Positions 8,569 through 19,205 are shown, counted from the first letter of the stretch. The stretch: 64,000 bases of DNA from Kingella potus (GCF_900451175.1 NZ_UGJJ01000001.1:558001-622000), one strand, 5' to 3'. The notes: generated by a model not told the origin, from the sequence alone. Made by a program: numbers and translations.

Positions 8569-11500
8569 TTAAAACCTGCCGCTGATGCCCAGCCTGATGC
8601 CTCTGCCGGGAGCCGGCATATAGGAGCGGCTCAGAGGGTCGAGGTAATAACGGTCGGTCAGATTGGTGCCGACCAGCTCGGCGGAAAGGTTTTTGCTGAT
8701 TTTATAGCGCAGGTAGGCATCTACAACGGTTACAGGCTGCCAGCGCATGCCTCCGGCTTGAGGCGCTTGGTCTTTTTCCCGTCTGACAATCTGATTATAT
8801 TTATTATAGTAAGGCCACCACGCATCATTGCGGTTTTGATAAACGCGGCTGTGGTAATGCAGTCGCAAGCCTGTTTCAAGCTTGTTTTTCAAAAAGCGGC
8901 CGCCCAAATCGGCATCAACCGACCAGCGCGGTTGGATGGCGGAAGCCAGATAGCCCGAATCGCTTACCCCGCCGTGATTGCAGGCAGGCGCTTTAACCAG
9001 TTCTTTACTCTGGATATAGTGGTCGACGACCCAAGATTCTGCCGTGCTTGATAACGAGAAAGATTCGTCGCACATTTTGTTTTTCAGGTTGCGCAATATC
9101 CCGATGCCGCCGAAAAACCGGCCGGTGTCGAAGCGTGCCTGAAGTTCGAGGCCGCTGCGGATTTGTTTGTCGAATTGTTCGAATTCGAAGTTTTCGTCGC
9201 GGTCGATGATGTTTTTGGTGGTGTTGTGGAAATAGTTCAGGCGGAAGTCGGCGGCGCGCATTTTGGGGAACAGCCCGGTCAAATCATGGATATAGCCCAA
9301 CTCCCAGTTTTTGGCGTGTTCGGGTTTCCAGCCGTAGCCCGCGCGGGCAAATGTGCCTGCTGCATTTGAGAAGCCGTAGGTGCCTTCAAACAGGCTGGGA
9401 AAGCGCAGGCTCTCGGTGTAGCGCAGATAGGCGCGGGCTTTGTCGGTGAAGCTGACGGTGGCCGAAAAAGCAGGAACCCAACCGCTGCCGCCCTGTTTTT
9501 GGGCGCGTCTGCGTTCGGCTTCTGTCATTGCGGTTATATAGCGTTCTGAATTATGCGGCCGGTATTTTTGAACAAGATAAGGACTCTCTGGATCGGCAGC
9601 ATCGTAGGCGGGGTTTGCTATTTTTTCATGCAGATCGGGGATGCTGCCGTTGGTGATCGGGTTGCCGGCTATATTCAGACGGCCGGACTGGTCTTTCAGC
9701 CAATAAGCCGTCGGCAGTTCTTTTTGTGCATTTTCATCGTTTGGATCTAATACGGGAACGCCGTCCTCTATACGTAATTTGCCGTATGCGTTGAAATAGT
9801 AATAGTTGTCTTGGCTGGGATCGTAGTTTGGATCTTGGATCAGTTCCCCATATTTCAAATAGTCGGCATATTCTTTTTCGGTTGCGACACGGTTTAGGGT
9901 GTATTTGATTCCTCTATCAATAATTAGAGGATAGCCGTATTTGTCTACACCCGTTTCCAAACGTTTGCCGGTGTCCTGTATCGAAAAACTGGTGTAGCGT
10001 GCGCCGGCGGTTAGGCTCAGCCAGTGGAACGGGTCGTATTTGAAATTGAAGCCGAGGTTGTATTCGCGGCGCTTGCCGTTTCTCGGTGCTCCGAAATTAT
10101 TAAGTTGGTAGTTGGGGCGCAATGCGTCGTTGGCATCCATTTCTTCTTGGTATTTCCGGCCTGCATCTGCCAGCTCTTCTGAAAAATTGTCTCTAGAATT
10201 GAGTTTTTCATTTTGAAAGTCGCCAAGCAGGGTGAGCGAGAGCTTGTTGTTGAACCTCATGCGGTTGGAAAAGTGAAACCCTGTGCGCTTGTTGTTTGCG
10301 TAATAGGCCTGGCCTTCTACCGTGTTGAAGCGGCCGTTGGTGTTTGGGGTGGTGATTTCCGGCGGTTTCGGAGCTTCTATGCCTGCATCTGTCAACAGTT
10401 GTTTTTGTTCGGGAGTGTATTCTTGCCAAAGCAGATATTCGTCGCGGGCGCGGTGGAAAACCCGGTCTTCATAAAGGGTGTCGCCCGGCGAACCGCCTGC
10501 GGTGTTGGTTTTTGATTTGGTGCGGGTGGTCCACAGCGAGGCGTTGAAATCAATCCAGCGGCTGCCTTCGGGCTTCCACGCATAATCGATGTTATAGGAT
10601 TTCTGGCGGACATTCGCTTCGGGCCACTCGGCAATTTTGTTGAGCACGGAAGCGTCCCACGAGATCGGGCCGATGATGCGCGAGGGCATCACTTCGCCGA
10701 ATACGGTGTCGGTATGGCGCAGGCCGAATTTGAGCGTTTGGCGGGCAGGCAGGCGAAAAGTGGTTTTGCCTACCCATGATTTGGTTTCGAGCGAGGTATT
10801 GCTCACTTCGCCGCCGGGGTGGTAGAAAAGGCCGACTTTGGCGATGTCGGGTGCGCCCAGCATGTTTTCGCTGCCGAAAAAGTGTTCGCCGCGCTCGGCC
10901 GCTTCTTCCTGCCGCCGTTTCAGTTCGTCCAGCGTTTCCTGCGTCCACGGCCCGATGTAGCCGTAACGCTCTGCACCTTTTTTGCCGGAAAAATAATTGC
11001 CTTTGTTGCGGTAGGCATAGGCAATCATGGCGTCGAAATGCTCTTGTTTGGTGGCGGCGGCGATACGGTAGGCTTTGTCTTCAAAGAATTTGTTGCGGCC
11101 GCCGAAGCGTTGGTCGAGGCGGTCGCTGTTGTCGAAGAAGGCGCGCCAGATGCCGCCTGTGGCTACTTCGGGATAGGGCAGGGTGCGGTAATCGACCGAG
11201 TGCTGATAAGCATTCGGACGCGGCTTGATGGAGTTGTTGGAAGTTTCGGCCTTGATTTCCACGCCGTATTTCCGGCCTTCGGGCACAATATCGTCGGCAT
11301 CTATGGTTTTGAGCGCAACCGACCCGCCGATGCCGCTTTTGGCATCAGGGCTGAACGATGGGCCTTTTTCAATGTAAACGCTGCTGATGATGTTGGGATC
11401 GACATAGTTGCGGTTGTTGGCACCGGCATAACCGCGCCATACGGTAATGGCCTGCTCGGTTCCGTCTATGGTTACGGGCACCCGCCCTTGGCCCTGTACG

Positions 11501-11820
11501 CCGCGTATGTTGGGGTCGAGTGCGCCGCTGTTGCGCGAGTCGCCGCTGTAAACGCCTGCCAAACCGCTGAAAAGATCAGAAACGGTGTTGCCTTTGAAGG
11601 TTTCGACTTCTTGTCTGCCTTTGTAGAGGTTGACGATTTCGCGGGTGTAAACACGGTTGCGGCCTCTTTCGTCTTTGTGGGTTTGCGAGCCTTTTACTTC
11701 GACTGTGCCGAGTGTGGCGGATAAGGCCGAATCTGCATTTTCACCTGCCGCCCAAACGTGGGGAGCGAACCAAATCAGGCTCAGGCAGGCGGCTATGGTT
11801 TTTAAAGGATGCTTGTTCAT
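8569..11820 (-). CDS. TonB-dependent outer-membrane receptor
   Basis: A 1083-residue TonB-dependent transporter with a Sec signal (cut near AHVWA-AGENADS), a TonB-box-like LGTVEVKGS and a plug domain (residues about 60-185). The plug contains VSDLFSGLAGVYSGDSRN, NIRGVQGQGRVPVTIDG and GPSFSPDAKSGIGGS. A 22-strand-type barrel follows and ends in aromatic GISGRF, the outer-membrane insertion signal. The plug style resembles large heme/hemophore and Neisseria Tdf-type receptors (TdfG/TdfH group), but the ligand cannot be assigned, so I give no symbol. No ligand-binding lipoprotein is adjacent. A candidate promoter with a Fur-like half site lies upstream. Confidence 0.9.
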   Translation of the reverse strand: MNKHPLKTIAACLSLIWFAPHVWAAGENADSALSATLGTVEVKGSQTHKDERGRNRVYTREIVNLYKGRQEVETFKGNTVSDLFSGLAGVYSGDSRNSGALDPNIRGVQGQGRVPVTIDGTEQAITVWRGYAGANNRNYVDPNIISSVYIEKGPSFSPDAKSGIGGSVALKTIDADDIVPEGRKYGVEIKAETSNNSIKPRPNAYQHSVDYRTLPYPEVATGGIWRAFFDNSDRLDQRFGGRNKFFEDKAYRIAAATKQEHFDAMIAYAYRNKGNYFSGKKGAERYGYIGPWTQETLDELKRRQEEAAERGEHFFGSENMLGAPDIAKVGLFYHPGGEVSNTSLETKSWVGKTTFRLPARQTLKFGLRHTDTVFGEVMPSRIIGPISWDASVLNKIAEWPEANVRQKSYNIDYAWKPEGSRWIDFNASLWTTRTKSKTNTAGGSPGDTLYEDRVFHRARDEYLLWQEYTPEQKQLLTDAGIEAPKPPEITTPNTNGRFNTVEGQAYYANNKRTGFHFSNRMRFNNKLSLTLLGDFQNEKLNSRDNFSEELADAGRKYQEEMDANDALRPNYQLNNFGAPRNGKRREYNLGFNFKYDPFHWLSLTAGARYTSFSIQDTGKRLETGVDKYGYPLIIDRGIKYTLNRVATEKEYADYLKYGELIQDPNYDPSQDNYYYFNAYGKLRIEDGVPVLDPNDENAQKELPTAYWLKDQSGRLNIAGNPITNGSIPDLHEKIANPAYDAADPESPYLVQKYRPHNSERYITAMTEAERRRAQKQGGSGWVPAFSATVSFTDKARAYLRYTESLRFPSLFEGTYGFSNAAGTFARAGYGWKPEHAKNWELGYIHDLTGLFPKMRAADFRLNYFHNTTKNIIDRDENFEFEQFDKQIRSGLELQARFDTGRFFGGIGILRNLKNKMCDESFSLSSTAESWVVDHYIQSKELVKAPACNHGGVSDSGYLASAIQPRWSVDADLGGRFLKNKLETGLRLHYHSRVYQNRNDAWWPYYNKYNQIVRREKDQAPQAGGMRWQPVTVVDAYLRYKISKNLSAELVGTNLTDRYYLDPLSRSYMPAPGRGIRLGISGRF

Positions 11821-11876
11821 GGGAGACTCCTGTTTGATCTGCCGCCGGGGCGGCGTGCCGGTGTGTTTGCTTTATG

Positions 11877-11926
11877 GATAATAATGGTTTTAAAATTTTT
11901 TTAGGAAATTAATCTATCTTATTATA
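11877..11926 (-). promoter_or_regulatory. candidate promoter/operator of the TonB-dependent receptor
   Basis: The 120 bp upstream of the receptor start are strongly AT-rich, unlike the surroundings. On the minus strand a perfect TATAAT lies at 11926-11921; the -35 candidate 17 bases upstream (CTGCAA) is poor. GATAATAAT at 11877-11885 resembles a Fur half site. Iron or zinc control is an inference from this and from the gene family. Confidence 0.4.
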
Positions 11927-12014
11927 AATTAACAAATCAATGTTTGCAGATATTCGGCTTGTTTTTCAAACAATCGGATATTTTCATTGTTATGCAATTA
12001 TTTTTATGTAAAAC

Positions 12015-12056
12015 AGGCCGTCTGAAAAATGGGGATTTCGTTTTTTCAGACGGCCT
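12015..12056. repeat. inverted DUS pair
   Basis: AGGCCGTCTGAAAA / TTTTCAGACGGCCT with a 14-base loop, in the 418-bp gap between the receptor start and ppiB. Apart from the promoter region and the two DUS pairs I see nothing gene-like in this gap. Confidence 0.75.
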
Positions 12057-12188
12057 GTCCGCTTGGTTTTTGCTTGCATTGCTGTATTGCCGTTTACATT
12101 CCGTATGCCGCAGAATCCGGCGCGGCCGAAAAAGCGGATGCAATAAGGCGGCAAGCGGTGCGGGTATGGAGGGGCTGCACAGACAAAG

Positions 12189-12220
12189 AGGCCGTCTGAA
12201 AAACAGTTTTCAGACGGCCT
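12189..12220 (-). terminator. inverted DUS pair after ppiB
   Basis: Hairpin of two DUS with a four-base loop, 19 bp 3' of the ppiB stop on the minus strand. Confidence 0.6.
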
Positions 12221-12238
12221 CTTGGCTTTGCCGCGCAA

Positions 12239-12748
12239 TCAGACGATTTCGGCTTTTTCGATAATGACGGGTTCTACGGGTACGTCGTCGTGGTAGCCGT
12301 GGGTTTTGGTGGCGACGCGCTCGATGGCATCCACTACTTCTTTGCCTTCAATCACTTTGCCGAACACGGCATAGCCCCAGTCCTGCACGACTGTGCGGCC
12401 GTGCATTTCTTTGGCGCGGCGGTTGAGGAAGGTGTTGTCGGCGGTGTTGATGAAAAACTGGGCGGAAGCGGAGTGCGGGTCGGAGGTGCGCGCCATGGCG
12501 ATGGTGTATTTGTCGTTGGACAGGCCGTTGTGGGCTTCGTTTTCGATGGGGGCGCGGGTGGCTTTTTCGCCCATATCGGGAGTCATGCCGCCGCCCTGTA
12601 TCATGAAACCCGGGATGACGCGGTGGAAGATGACTCCGTCGTAGAAGCCGTCTTTGACATACTGCTCGAAGTTTGCCGCGGTGGCGGGGGCGTTTTGGTG
12701 GTCGAGCTCGATGGTGATGACACCTTTGTTTGTGGTGAGTTTGATCAT
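12239..12748 (-). CDS. ppiB: cyclophilin-type peptidyl-prolyl isomerase
   Basis: A 169-residue cytoplasmic cyclophilin without signal peptide; catalyses proline cis-trans isomerisation. Family motifs are [14 protein letters not shown] (catalytic Arg and Phe), [12 protein letters not shown] and the C-terminal [14 protein letters not shown]. The N-terminus [16 protein letters not shown] is the standard PpiB beginning. The start has AAGGAAA upstream. It stands alone between DUS pairs. Confidence 0.95.
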   Translation of the reverse strand: MIKLTTNKGVITIELDHQNAPATAANFEQYVKDGFYDGVIFHRVIPGFMIQGGGMTPDMGEKATRAPIENEAHNGLSNDKYTIAMARTSDPHSASAQFFINTADNTFLNRRAKEMHGRTVVQDWGYAVFGKVIEGKEVVDAIERVATKTHGYHDDVPVEPVIIEKAEIV

Positions 12749-12884
12749 GGGATTTCCTTTTCGTTACATGGTTTCGGGGTGGGGAAAGATTGAGGCCGTC
12801 TGAAAAGCCGTCTGCCCGCTGCGGCAGCTTTCCGGCTTGGCCGCAGCCGCGTTTTCAGACGGCCTCTGCCGAGGGCTTCGGCAT

Positions 12885-13886
<1,002 letters not shown>

Positions 13887-14045
13887 TCATAATGTTGAGA
13901 AGTGCTCTTTAAATGGGGAATATAGCGGATACAAGGAAAAAAGCACGGCAAACTCAGGCACTTTGCAGGCGTTTTTGGCGCAGCAGCCGTGATTTTTAGC
14001 AAAAAACCGCTTCGCAAACCAATTGCACACAGCCCCTAATCATAA

Positions 14046-14504
14046 TCATGAAGCGTAGACGGTGTGGGTAACCACGACTTTGCCGCCGTGTTTTTCATAG
14101 CGGGTGTGGAAACCGTTGCCGGCGGCGCAGTCGTCCGCGCCGCCGCTTTTGACGCTGACGGCATTGCGGCCGCTGTATGCGAAGCGGTATTCGCGGCGGT
14201 AGTCGCCGCAGCCGCCCGGGCTGCTGTCGGAAACTTGGCGGTTGTTTTTCGGCAGGCTGCGCGGCAGGCCTGTATCGCGCGGGATTTCGCGGGAGGAAAA
14301 GGTTTCGGTTTCGACGGGAGTGTAGCGGTAGCGGCCGCTTTGGAAGCGGGCGTAGGCTTGGGCGGGCGATCCGGAAAATTCGCAGCGGTAGGTGGTTTCA
14401 ATACCTTCGTTTTTGACGAAGGCGCAGGTGTCGGAGGTTTCGGCTGCGGCGGCAGACAGGGAAACGGCGGCGGCGAGGACGGCGGCGGGATAACGCAGGT
14501 TCAT
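14046..14504 (-). CDS. secreted protein with four cysteines, function unknown
   Basis: A 152-residue exported protein: signal MNLRYPAAVLAAAVSLSAAAA, cut near AAA-ETSDTC. The mature part has four cysteines (DTC, YRC, GGC, DDC), suggesting two disulfides, and ends in a short beta segment VVVTHTVYAS. I do not recognise a family. The start at 14504 is the first Met before the signal; upstream in-frame codons are DUS-derived. It is separated from the lipoprotein gene by a DUS pair, so it is probably transcribed alone or with it. Confidence 0.7.
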   Translation of the reverse strand: MNLRYPAAVLAAAVSLSAAAAETSDTCAFVKNEGIETTYRCEFSGSPAQAYARFQSGRYRYTPVETETFSSREIPRDTGLPRSLPKNNRQVSDSSPGGCGDYRREYRFAYSGRNAVSVKSGGADDCAAGNGFHTRYEKHGGKVVVTHTVYAS

Positions 14505-14603
14505 ACGGGATTGCTTAATGTATCCATGTGTCGTGAAAAGACGGAAACGGATGTTTTCAGACGGCCTCAAAGGTGCGGAAATGCTCTGAGGCCGTCTGAA
14601 AAC

Positions 14604-15176
14604 CTACCTGCGGCGGCGGCCGAAGCCGCCGAAGCCGCCGCTGCGGGGCTTGCGGTGGTTGGGCTGGGCGCGGTCGGTGGGACGGTAGGTGTTGGCCTGC
14701 TGCCCTGCCGCTGCGGGGCTGCGCGGGCGCAGGGTGTTGGGGGCGGCGGCGCGTTTGCCTTTGTATTCCTGCTCGTAGCGGCTGCGCACCTGCTGGGTGG
14801 CGGGAGAAACGGGGGCGCGGCTGAAACGGTTGGCAAGGGCGTTGCCGATAAACGCACCCGCCGCCGCACCAATCAGGCTTTGCAGCAGCCAGCTTCCTGT
14901 GGAATTGTCGTAAACGTATTGCTGGCCGTCGCTGCCGGTTACGGTTTCGCCGTTTTTGCCTTTTTCCTGCGCTTCGGGCGACAGGGTTTCATTGACGGCT
15001 TCGGGGTTGAGCTGGTAGACGGTTTGGTCGGCGGCGGCCGATGCCTGCGCCTGCAATTGGCTGATTTGCTGCTGTTGCTGCTGAATCTGTTTTTCGAGTT
15101 CGGCCTGCTTGCCGTTGTCGCAGGCGGCCAGCGCGAGGGTGCAGAGGATGAGGGCGGCGGGGGTGTGTTTTTTCAT
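14604..15176 (-). CDS. lipoprotein with coiled coil and glycine-zipper segment
   Basis: A 190-residue lipoprotein: signal with lipobox LAAC (Cys about 19). A Gln-rich coiled coil follows (QAELEKQIQQQQQQISQLQA), then a glycine-zipper-like helix (LIGAAAGAFIGNALANRF, about residues 98-115). The basic, proline- and glycine-rich tail ends in FGGFGRRRR. This domain order suggests an envelope protein anchored to a membrane; the function is unknown. The start at 15176 gives the signal peptide MKKHTPAALILCTLALAAC. The Gly/Arg tail is encoded by imperfect GCC-rich repeats. Confidence 0.7.
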   Translation of the reverse strand: MKKHTPAALILCTLALAACDNGKQAELEKQIQQQQQQISQLQAQASAAADQTVYQLNPEAVNETLSPEAQEKGKNGETVTGSDGQQYVYDNSTGSWLLQSLIGAAAGAFIGNALANRFSRAPVSPATQQVRSRYEQEYKGKRAAAPNTLRPRSPAAAGQQANTYRPTDRAQPNHRKPRSGGFGGFGRRRR

Positions 15177-15238
15177 GGGTTTCCTTATGGCAGTGTTGCG
15201 GGAATGTGCGCCATATCGGGCGCGGCGGCGGAAAATCA

Positions 15239-15285
15239 AGGCCGTCTGAAAGCGGAGCCGGCCAAGCCGTGCTTTCAGACGGCCT
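15239..15285 (-). terminator. inverted DUS pair after ppiD
   Basis: AGGCCGTCTGAAAGC and GCTTTCAGACGGCCT, 9 bp 3' of the ppiD stop; a 15-base stem. Confidence 0.6.
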
Positions 15286-15293
15286 GCGGGAAA

Positions 15294-17105
15294 TCAGTGT
15301 CCCTCGCCGTCGGTTTTTTGTTTGCCCTGTTCGATGGGGATTTTGCCTTTGAGATAGTCGAGCAGGCCGTTGTACATGCCGATGGCCGTGTGCTCGGCCA
15401 GACGGGTGCGGATGAGTTTGCCGTCTTCGGCGGAAGTTTGCGGCACTTTGACCGACTGCACTTCCATCAGCAAGGGGGTAGGCAGGCCTTCGAGCAGGAG
15501 ATAGGCGGGCTTGCCCTCTGCTGGACGGGCTTTTGCCAGCGCGGACAATGCCTGCGGCGGCAGGCGCAGGCGCGCGTCGGCGGCGGTGAGGGTTTCCACG
15601 GGCGACCAGTCAAGCTGCGGCGTGCCGCCTTTTTGCAGCTCGGCCAGCAGTTTTTTGCCCTGCGCCTCGGCGGCTTTGGCCGATTCGCTGTTGAGGAAGG
15701 CGGATCGCACCTGCTCTTTGGCCTGTTCAAACGGCGGCACGCTTTCGGCGCGTGTCTCGGTGGCGCGGAGCACCCAAGAGGTGTCGCCCACGGTAATCAG
15801 GTCGGAATTGTGTTTCTTTTTGAATACGTCGTCGCCGAACAGGGCTTCCACCGCTTCGGCGGGAAGCCCTGCCTGCTGCGCGTTTTCGCGGCTGAGCCAG
15901 TCCGCGCCGTCGCGCACGGCCAGGCCGGCGGCTTCGGCAGAGGGTTGCAGGCTATCGGGCTTTTCAAAGGCGGTGCGCCGCAGGATGTCGCGGACTTTTG
16001 CCGCCGCTTCGCGGGCTTTCTTCTCTTTCAGGGCGGCTTCGAGCGCGGGCTTGGCTTCGTCGAAACTCAGGCCGTTGCGCACGTTGCCGATGCGTACGAT
16101 ATGGAACGCGCCTTCGCTTTCTACGAGTGCGGTTTCGCCCTGCCCCAGTGCGGACACGGCGGTTTTGAAGGCTTCGGGCAGCGGGCTGTTTTTGCCCACC
16201 GCGCCGAGGCTGCCGCCGGAATGTGCCGTGCCTTCGTCCTGCGAATATTTTTCCGCCAGCGCGGCAAAGCTGTCGGGCGCGGCCTTGGCTTCGGCCAGGA
16301 TTTTTTCGGCCTCGGCTTTGGTTTTGGCCGCGTCGCTGCCGGTTTTCAGCATGATGTGCGCCACTTCGCGCGTGGGCGAGGCGTTTTTCTGCTGTTCGGC
16401 AAAGGCTTTTGCCAGCTCCTCTTCGCTGATGCTTTGGCTTTCGGCCAGCGTGCGCGGCGAGAGTTCGATGTATTGGTATTTTACCGCCTGCGGCAGGCGG
16501 TATTTGCTTTTGTCTTTGTCGTAATAGGCTTTGAGCGCGGCATCGTCGGCCTGAATCTGTGCGGCAAAGGTTTTCGGATCGAAAACGACGCTGCGGATTT
16601 GGCGGTCGGCCAGCATCAGCTGCGCGTATTGCCCGGCCTGGCTGCTGCTGACAATATTGCCGCTGCCGGCCAGATTGACGAGGTTTTGCAGGGCGAAGCT
16701 GTTGCGCAGGTTTTCCAGGAAGTGTTCTTCGCTGAGGCCGCCCTGTTGCAGGAATTGGCGGAATTTGGCTTCGCTGAAACGGCCGTTTTCGTCGTGGAAG
16801 CCCGGATCGTCCACAATTACTTGTTTCAACTGCGCTTCGGACACGCCTATGCCCATCATTTGCGCGCCTTCGGTCAGGTAGGCGCGCTCGATGAGTACCG
16901 AAAGGGCGTTTTGGCTGCTGCCCAGATTCTGCTCGCGCTGGGCTTCCTGCACTTTTTGGGTGCTGATTTTTTCGCCGCCCACTTTGACGATGTAGTCGGA
17001 GCCGGCGGCAATCAGGCCGCCCGCGCCGAAGCCTACGAAAGTGAGTGCGATCAGGCCGAGCATGATTTTCGCCGGGCCGCTGTATTTTTCTACGGTTGCA
17101 AACAT
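15294..17105 (-). CDS. ppiD: periplasmic folding chaperone / PPIase PpiD
   Basis: A 603-residue membrane-anchored chaperone at the exit of the Sec translocon. It has one N-terminal transmembrane helix (IMLGLIALTFVGFGAGGLIA), a SurA-like N-domain, a parvulin domain (about residues 250-350, including VAHIMLKTGSDAA and KYSQDEGTAHSGGSLG) and a long C-terminal region. The start MFATVEKYSGPAKIML at 17105 matches Neisseria homologues; an ATG nine codons upstream is less likely. It is flanked by DUS pairs on both sides and appears monocistronic. Confidence 0.9.
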   Translation of the reverse strand: MFATVEKYSGPAKIMLGLIALTFVGFGAGGLIAAGSDYIVKVGGEKISTQKVQEAQREQNLGSSQNALSVLIERAYLTEGAQMMGIGVSEAQLKQVIVDDPGFHDENGRFSEAKFRQFLQQGGLSEEHFLENLRNSFALQNLVNLAGSGNIVSSSQAGQYAQLMLADRQIRSVVFDPKTFAAQIQADDAALKAYYDKDKSKYRLPQAVKYQYIELSPRTLAESQSISEEELAKAFAEQQKNASPTREVAHIMLKTGSDAAKTKAEAEKILAEAKAAPDSFAALAEKYSQDEGTAHSGGSLGAVGKNSPLPEAFKTAVSALGQGETALVESEGAFHIVRIGNVRNGLSFDEAKPALEAALKEKKAREAAAKVRDILRRTAFEKPDSLQPSAEAAGLAVRDGADWLSRENAQQAGLPAEAVEALFGDDVFKKKHNSDLITVGDTSWVLRATETRAESVPPFEQAKEQVRSAFLNSESAKAAEAQGKKLLAELQKGGTPQLDWSPVETLTAADARLRLPPQALSALAKARPAEGKPAYLLLEGLPTPLLMEVQSVKVPQTSAEDGKLIRTRLAEHTAIGMYNGLLDYLKGKIPIEQGKQKTDGEGH

Positions 17106-17164
17106 GGTGTACGGGTGGAAACGGGTAAACAAAAGGCCGCCATTGTAACCGATTTTGCCCGCAG

Positions 17165-17275
17165 AGGCCGTCTGAAAGCCCGAAAGCAGGACGGCATGGT
17201 TTTCAGACGGCCCGATTGCATCCTGATTGCATGATGAGGCCGTCTGAAACCCACAAGGTTTTTTTCAGACGGCCT
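17165..17275. repeat. two consecutive inverted DUS pairs
   Basis: Pairs at 17165-17212 and 17237-17275 between prmB (ending 17310, minus) and the ppiD start. The second pair is the likely terminator of prmB. Confidence 0.7.
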
Positions 17276-17309
17276 CTGCGGCATTCTGCACAAATACTGC
17301 CTGCAACGG

Positions 17310-18209
17310 TTATATTCCGCCCACAAGCTGTTCCCGCGTCAGCAGGAAGACAAAGCCGTCGCCGCCGGAGGTGTCCATCCAAACAAAGGGGAGTTCGGGG
17401 AAGGCGGCTTCAAGCGCGTCGCGGTTGTGGCCGATTTCGGCCAGCAGCACGCCGTGCGGATTGAGGAATTTCGCCGCCTGCATCAGGATGCTGCGGATTG
17501 CGTCCAAGCCGTCTTCGCCGCTGCCCAGCGCGGGTTCGGGTTCGTGCAGGTATTCCGGCGGCAGTTCGGCAACGGATTGGGCATCGACATAGGGCGGATT
17601 GGTGATGATAAGGTCGTAAGTATCTTCCAAACCCTCAAAAAGATCGGTATGGATGAGTGTGATCCGTTCCTGCAAGCCGTAGTCTTCGATATTTACGGCG
17701 GCCACTTCCAGCGCGTCGAGGCTGATGTCGGCCGCATCGACCACGGCATCGGGGTAGTGGTATGCGGCCTGGATGGCGAGGCAGCCGCTGCCGGTGCACA
17801 AATCGAGTATGTTGTGGACGAGTTCGTCGTATTCGATCCACGGGCGCAGCGGCTCTCCCAAGAGTTCGGCAATAAAAGAGCGCGGTACGATTACACGTTC
17901 GTCCACATAAAAATCAAAGCCGCCCTGCCGCGCATGGCGGGTAAGGTAGGACACGGGCACACGCTCTTTGACGCGCCGCTCTATCAATTCGATCAGACGC
18001 TGTTTTTCAGACGGCAGCAGCCGCGCATCAAGATAGGGTTCGAGTAGATCCAGCGGCAGATTGAGCGTGTGCAGCAACAGATAGGCCGCTTCGTCGTGGG
18101 CATTGTCGCTGCCGTGGCCGAAAAACAGCCCGGCCTCGTTAAAGCGGCTCACGGCAAAGCGCAAAAAGTCGCGCACGGTATCGAGACGGGCAAGGGCTTC
18201 TTTAAACAT
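17310..18209 (-). CDS. prmB: ribosomal protein L3 glutamine N5-methyltransferase
   Basis: HemK-family SAM-dependent methyltransferase of 299 residues. It has the SAM motif ILDLCTGSGCLAIQAA and the catalytic NPPY (ITNPPYVDAQS) that methylates glutamine amide. The N-terminal helical domain (LLLHTLNLPLDLLEPYLDARL) and YLTRHARQGGFDFYVDERVIVPRS are typical of PrmB (YfcB) rather than PrmC. The start at 18209 (MFKEALARLD) is the family N-terminus; the open frame continues upstream through DUS-coded residues. Confidence 0.88.
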   Translation of the reverse strand: MFKEALARLDTVRDFLRFAVSRFNEAGLFFGHGSDNAHDEAAYLLLHTLNLPLDLLEPYLDARLLPSEKQRLIELIERRVKERVPVSYLTRHARQGGFDFYVDERVIVPRSFIAELLGEPLRPWIEYDELVHNILDLCTGSGCLAIQAAYHYPDAVVDAADISLDALEVAAVNIEDYGLQERITLIHTDLFEGLEDTYDLIITNPPYVDAQSVAELPPEYLHEPEPALGSGEDGLDAIRSILMQAAKFLNPHGVLLAEIGHNRDALEAAFPELPFVWMDTSGGDGFVFLLTREQLVGGI

Positions 18210-18263
18210 AATGGGATTCCTGAACAAAATGCGCGGATTATACCGCAGGACTTGATGTGGAAG

Positions 18264-18305
18264 AGGCCGTCTGAAAACCGCATTTGCGGGCTTTTCAGAC
18301 GGCCT
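18264..18305 (-). terminator. inverted DUS pair after the OmpA-domain gene
   Basis: AGGCCGTCTGAAAA and CTTTTCAGACGGCCT bracket a 14-base loop between the OmpA-domain gene and prmB. Confidence 0.55.
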
Positions 18306-18360
18306 CGACAGATAAAACAGACGGATGCCGCACACTTCCGGCATCCGTCCGCCATCCTGA

Positions 18361-19080
18361 TTACTCGGCAAACACTTCCACGCGGCGGGCTTCTTCGCCG
18401 CTGCCCGCATCGGCGTGTTCGGGCTTGCGCAGCTCGATTTGTTTCTCGGGTACGCCGAAGCCCTGCAACACGGCACGCACGGCGAGGGCGCGCTGTTTGG
18501 AGAGCTCTTCGTTGAATGCGGCATTGCCGGTGCTGTCGTGATAGCCGGAAACGACGACTTTTTTGCCGCCCAACACGGCCACCAGCACGTCTTTCAAGGC
18601 TTCCTGCGCACCTGCTGGCACATCGGATTTGCCGGTGGCGAAATAGAATTTCACCACGCCGCCCTGCGCCACGATTTTCGCTTCGTCTTGTGCGGCTTCG
18701 GCAGCAGGTACGGGATCGGCTGCGGTTTCCGGCGCGGCTTCGGGCAAAGGTGCGGCTTCGGGTACGGCTTCGGGTGCGGCCTCCGGCGCAACAGGGTTTT
18801 GCGGCGGAACGGCTTGATCCTGCGCCAAAGTTTCATTCACACCGGATTCGGCAAACCCTGCACCGTTTTGGTTTTCTTCCTCATGCGGAGCGGCAGCTTC
18901 TGCTTGCGAAGCGGCGGCCTCTTGCGAAGCGGCGCGGCCGTAGTCGGGCGAGCCTTCGATGCGGCCGGTTTCCCAGCCCCAAACCGATAAAAACAGGATA
19001 ACCAGCACAGCCAAACCGGCCGCACTTCCGGCCACCCACAGGCCGATTTTCTGCTCTTTCTCTTTCTGATTGCTGCTCAT
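18361..19080 (-). CDS. inner-membrane-anchored OmpA-domain protein
   Basis: A 239-residue protein with a short cytoplasmic lysine-rich start, one transmembrane helix (residues about 13-33, GSAAGLAVLVILFLSVWGW) and a long Ala/Glu/Pro linker (about 50-120) with repeated PEAAP units. A C-terminal OmpA/MotB-like peptidoglycan-binding domain follows (VVKFYFATGKSDVP, VVSGYHDSTG, NEELSKQRALAVRAVL). It probably tethers the inner membrane to peptidoglycan. The specific role is unknown; MotB is excluded because there is no plug or motor partner. Confidence 0.85.
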   Translation of the reverse strand: MSSNQKEKEQKIGLWVAGSAAGLAVLVILFLSVWGWETGRIEGSPDYGRAASQEAAASQAEAAAPHEEENQNGAGFAESGVNETLAQDQAVPPQNPVAPEAAPEAVPEAAPLPEAAPETAADPVPAAEAAQDEAKIVAQGGVVKFYFATGKSDVPAGAQEALKDVLVAVLGGKKVVVSGYHDSTGNAAFNEELSKQRALAVRAVLQGFGVPEKQIELRKPEHADAGSGEEARRVEVFAE

Positions 19081-19205
19081 AACATTCCTTTAACAAAGAC
19101 GGACAAAAATTTTCGGCATTATAAATGTATTGCGGGCGCGAAGCTATCCAACCCCCCGCCAAAACAGTAAAATGCCCGTTTTTTCGCGACCGACACCAAT
19201 TTACC

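Noticed and set aside
14064..17234. A 1056-codon plus-strand open frame
   Set aside because: It is antisense to the lipoprotein and ppiD genes, has low-complexity Gly/Ala/Phe composition and runs through DUS; a shadow of GC-rich coding DNA.
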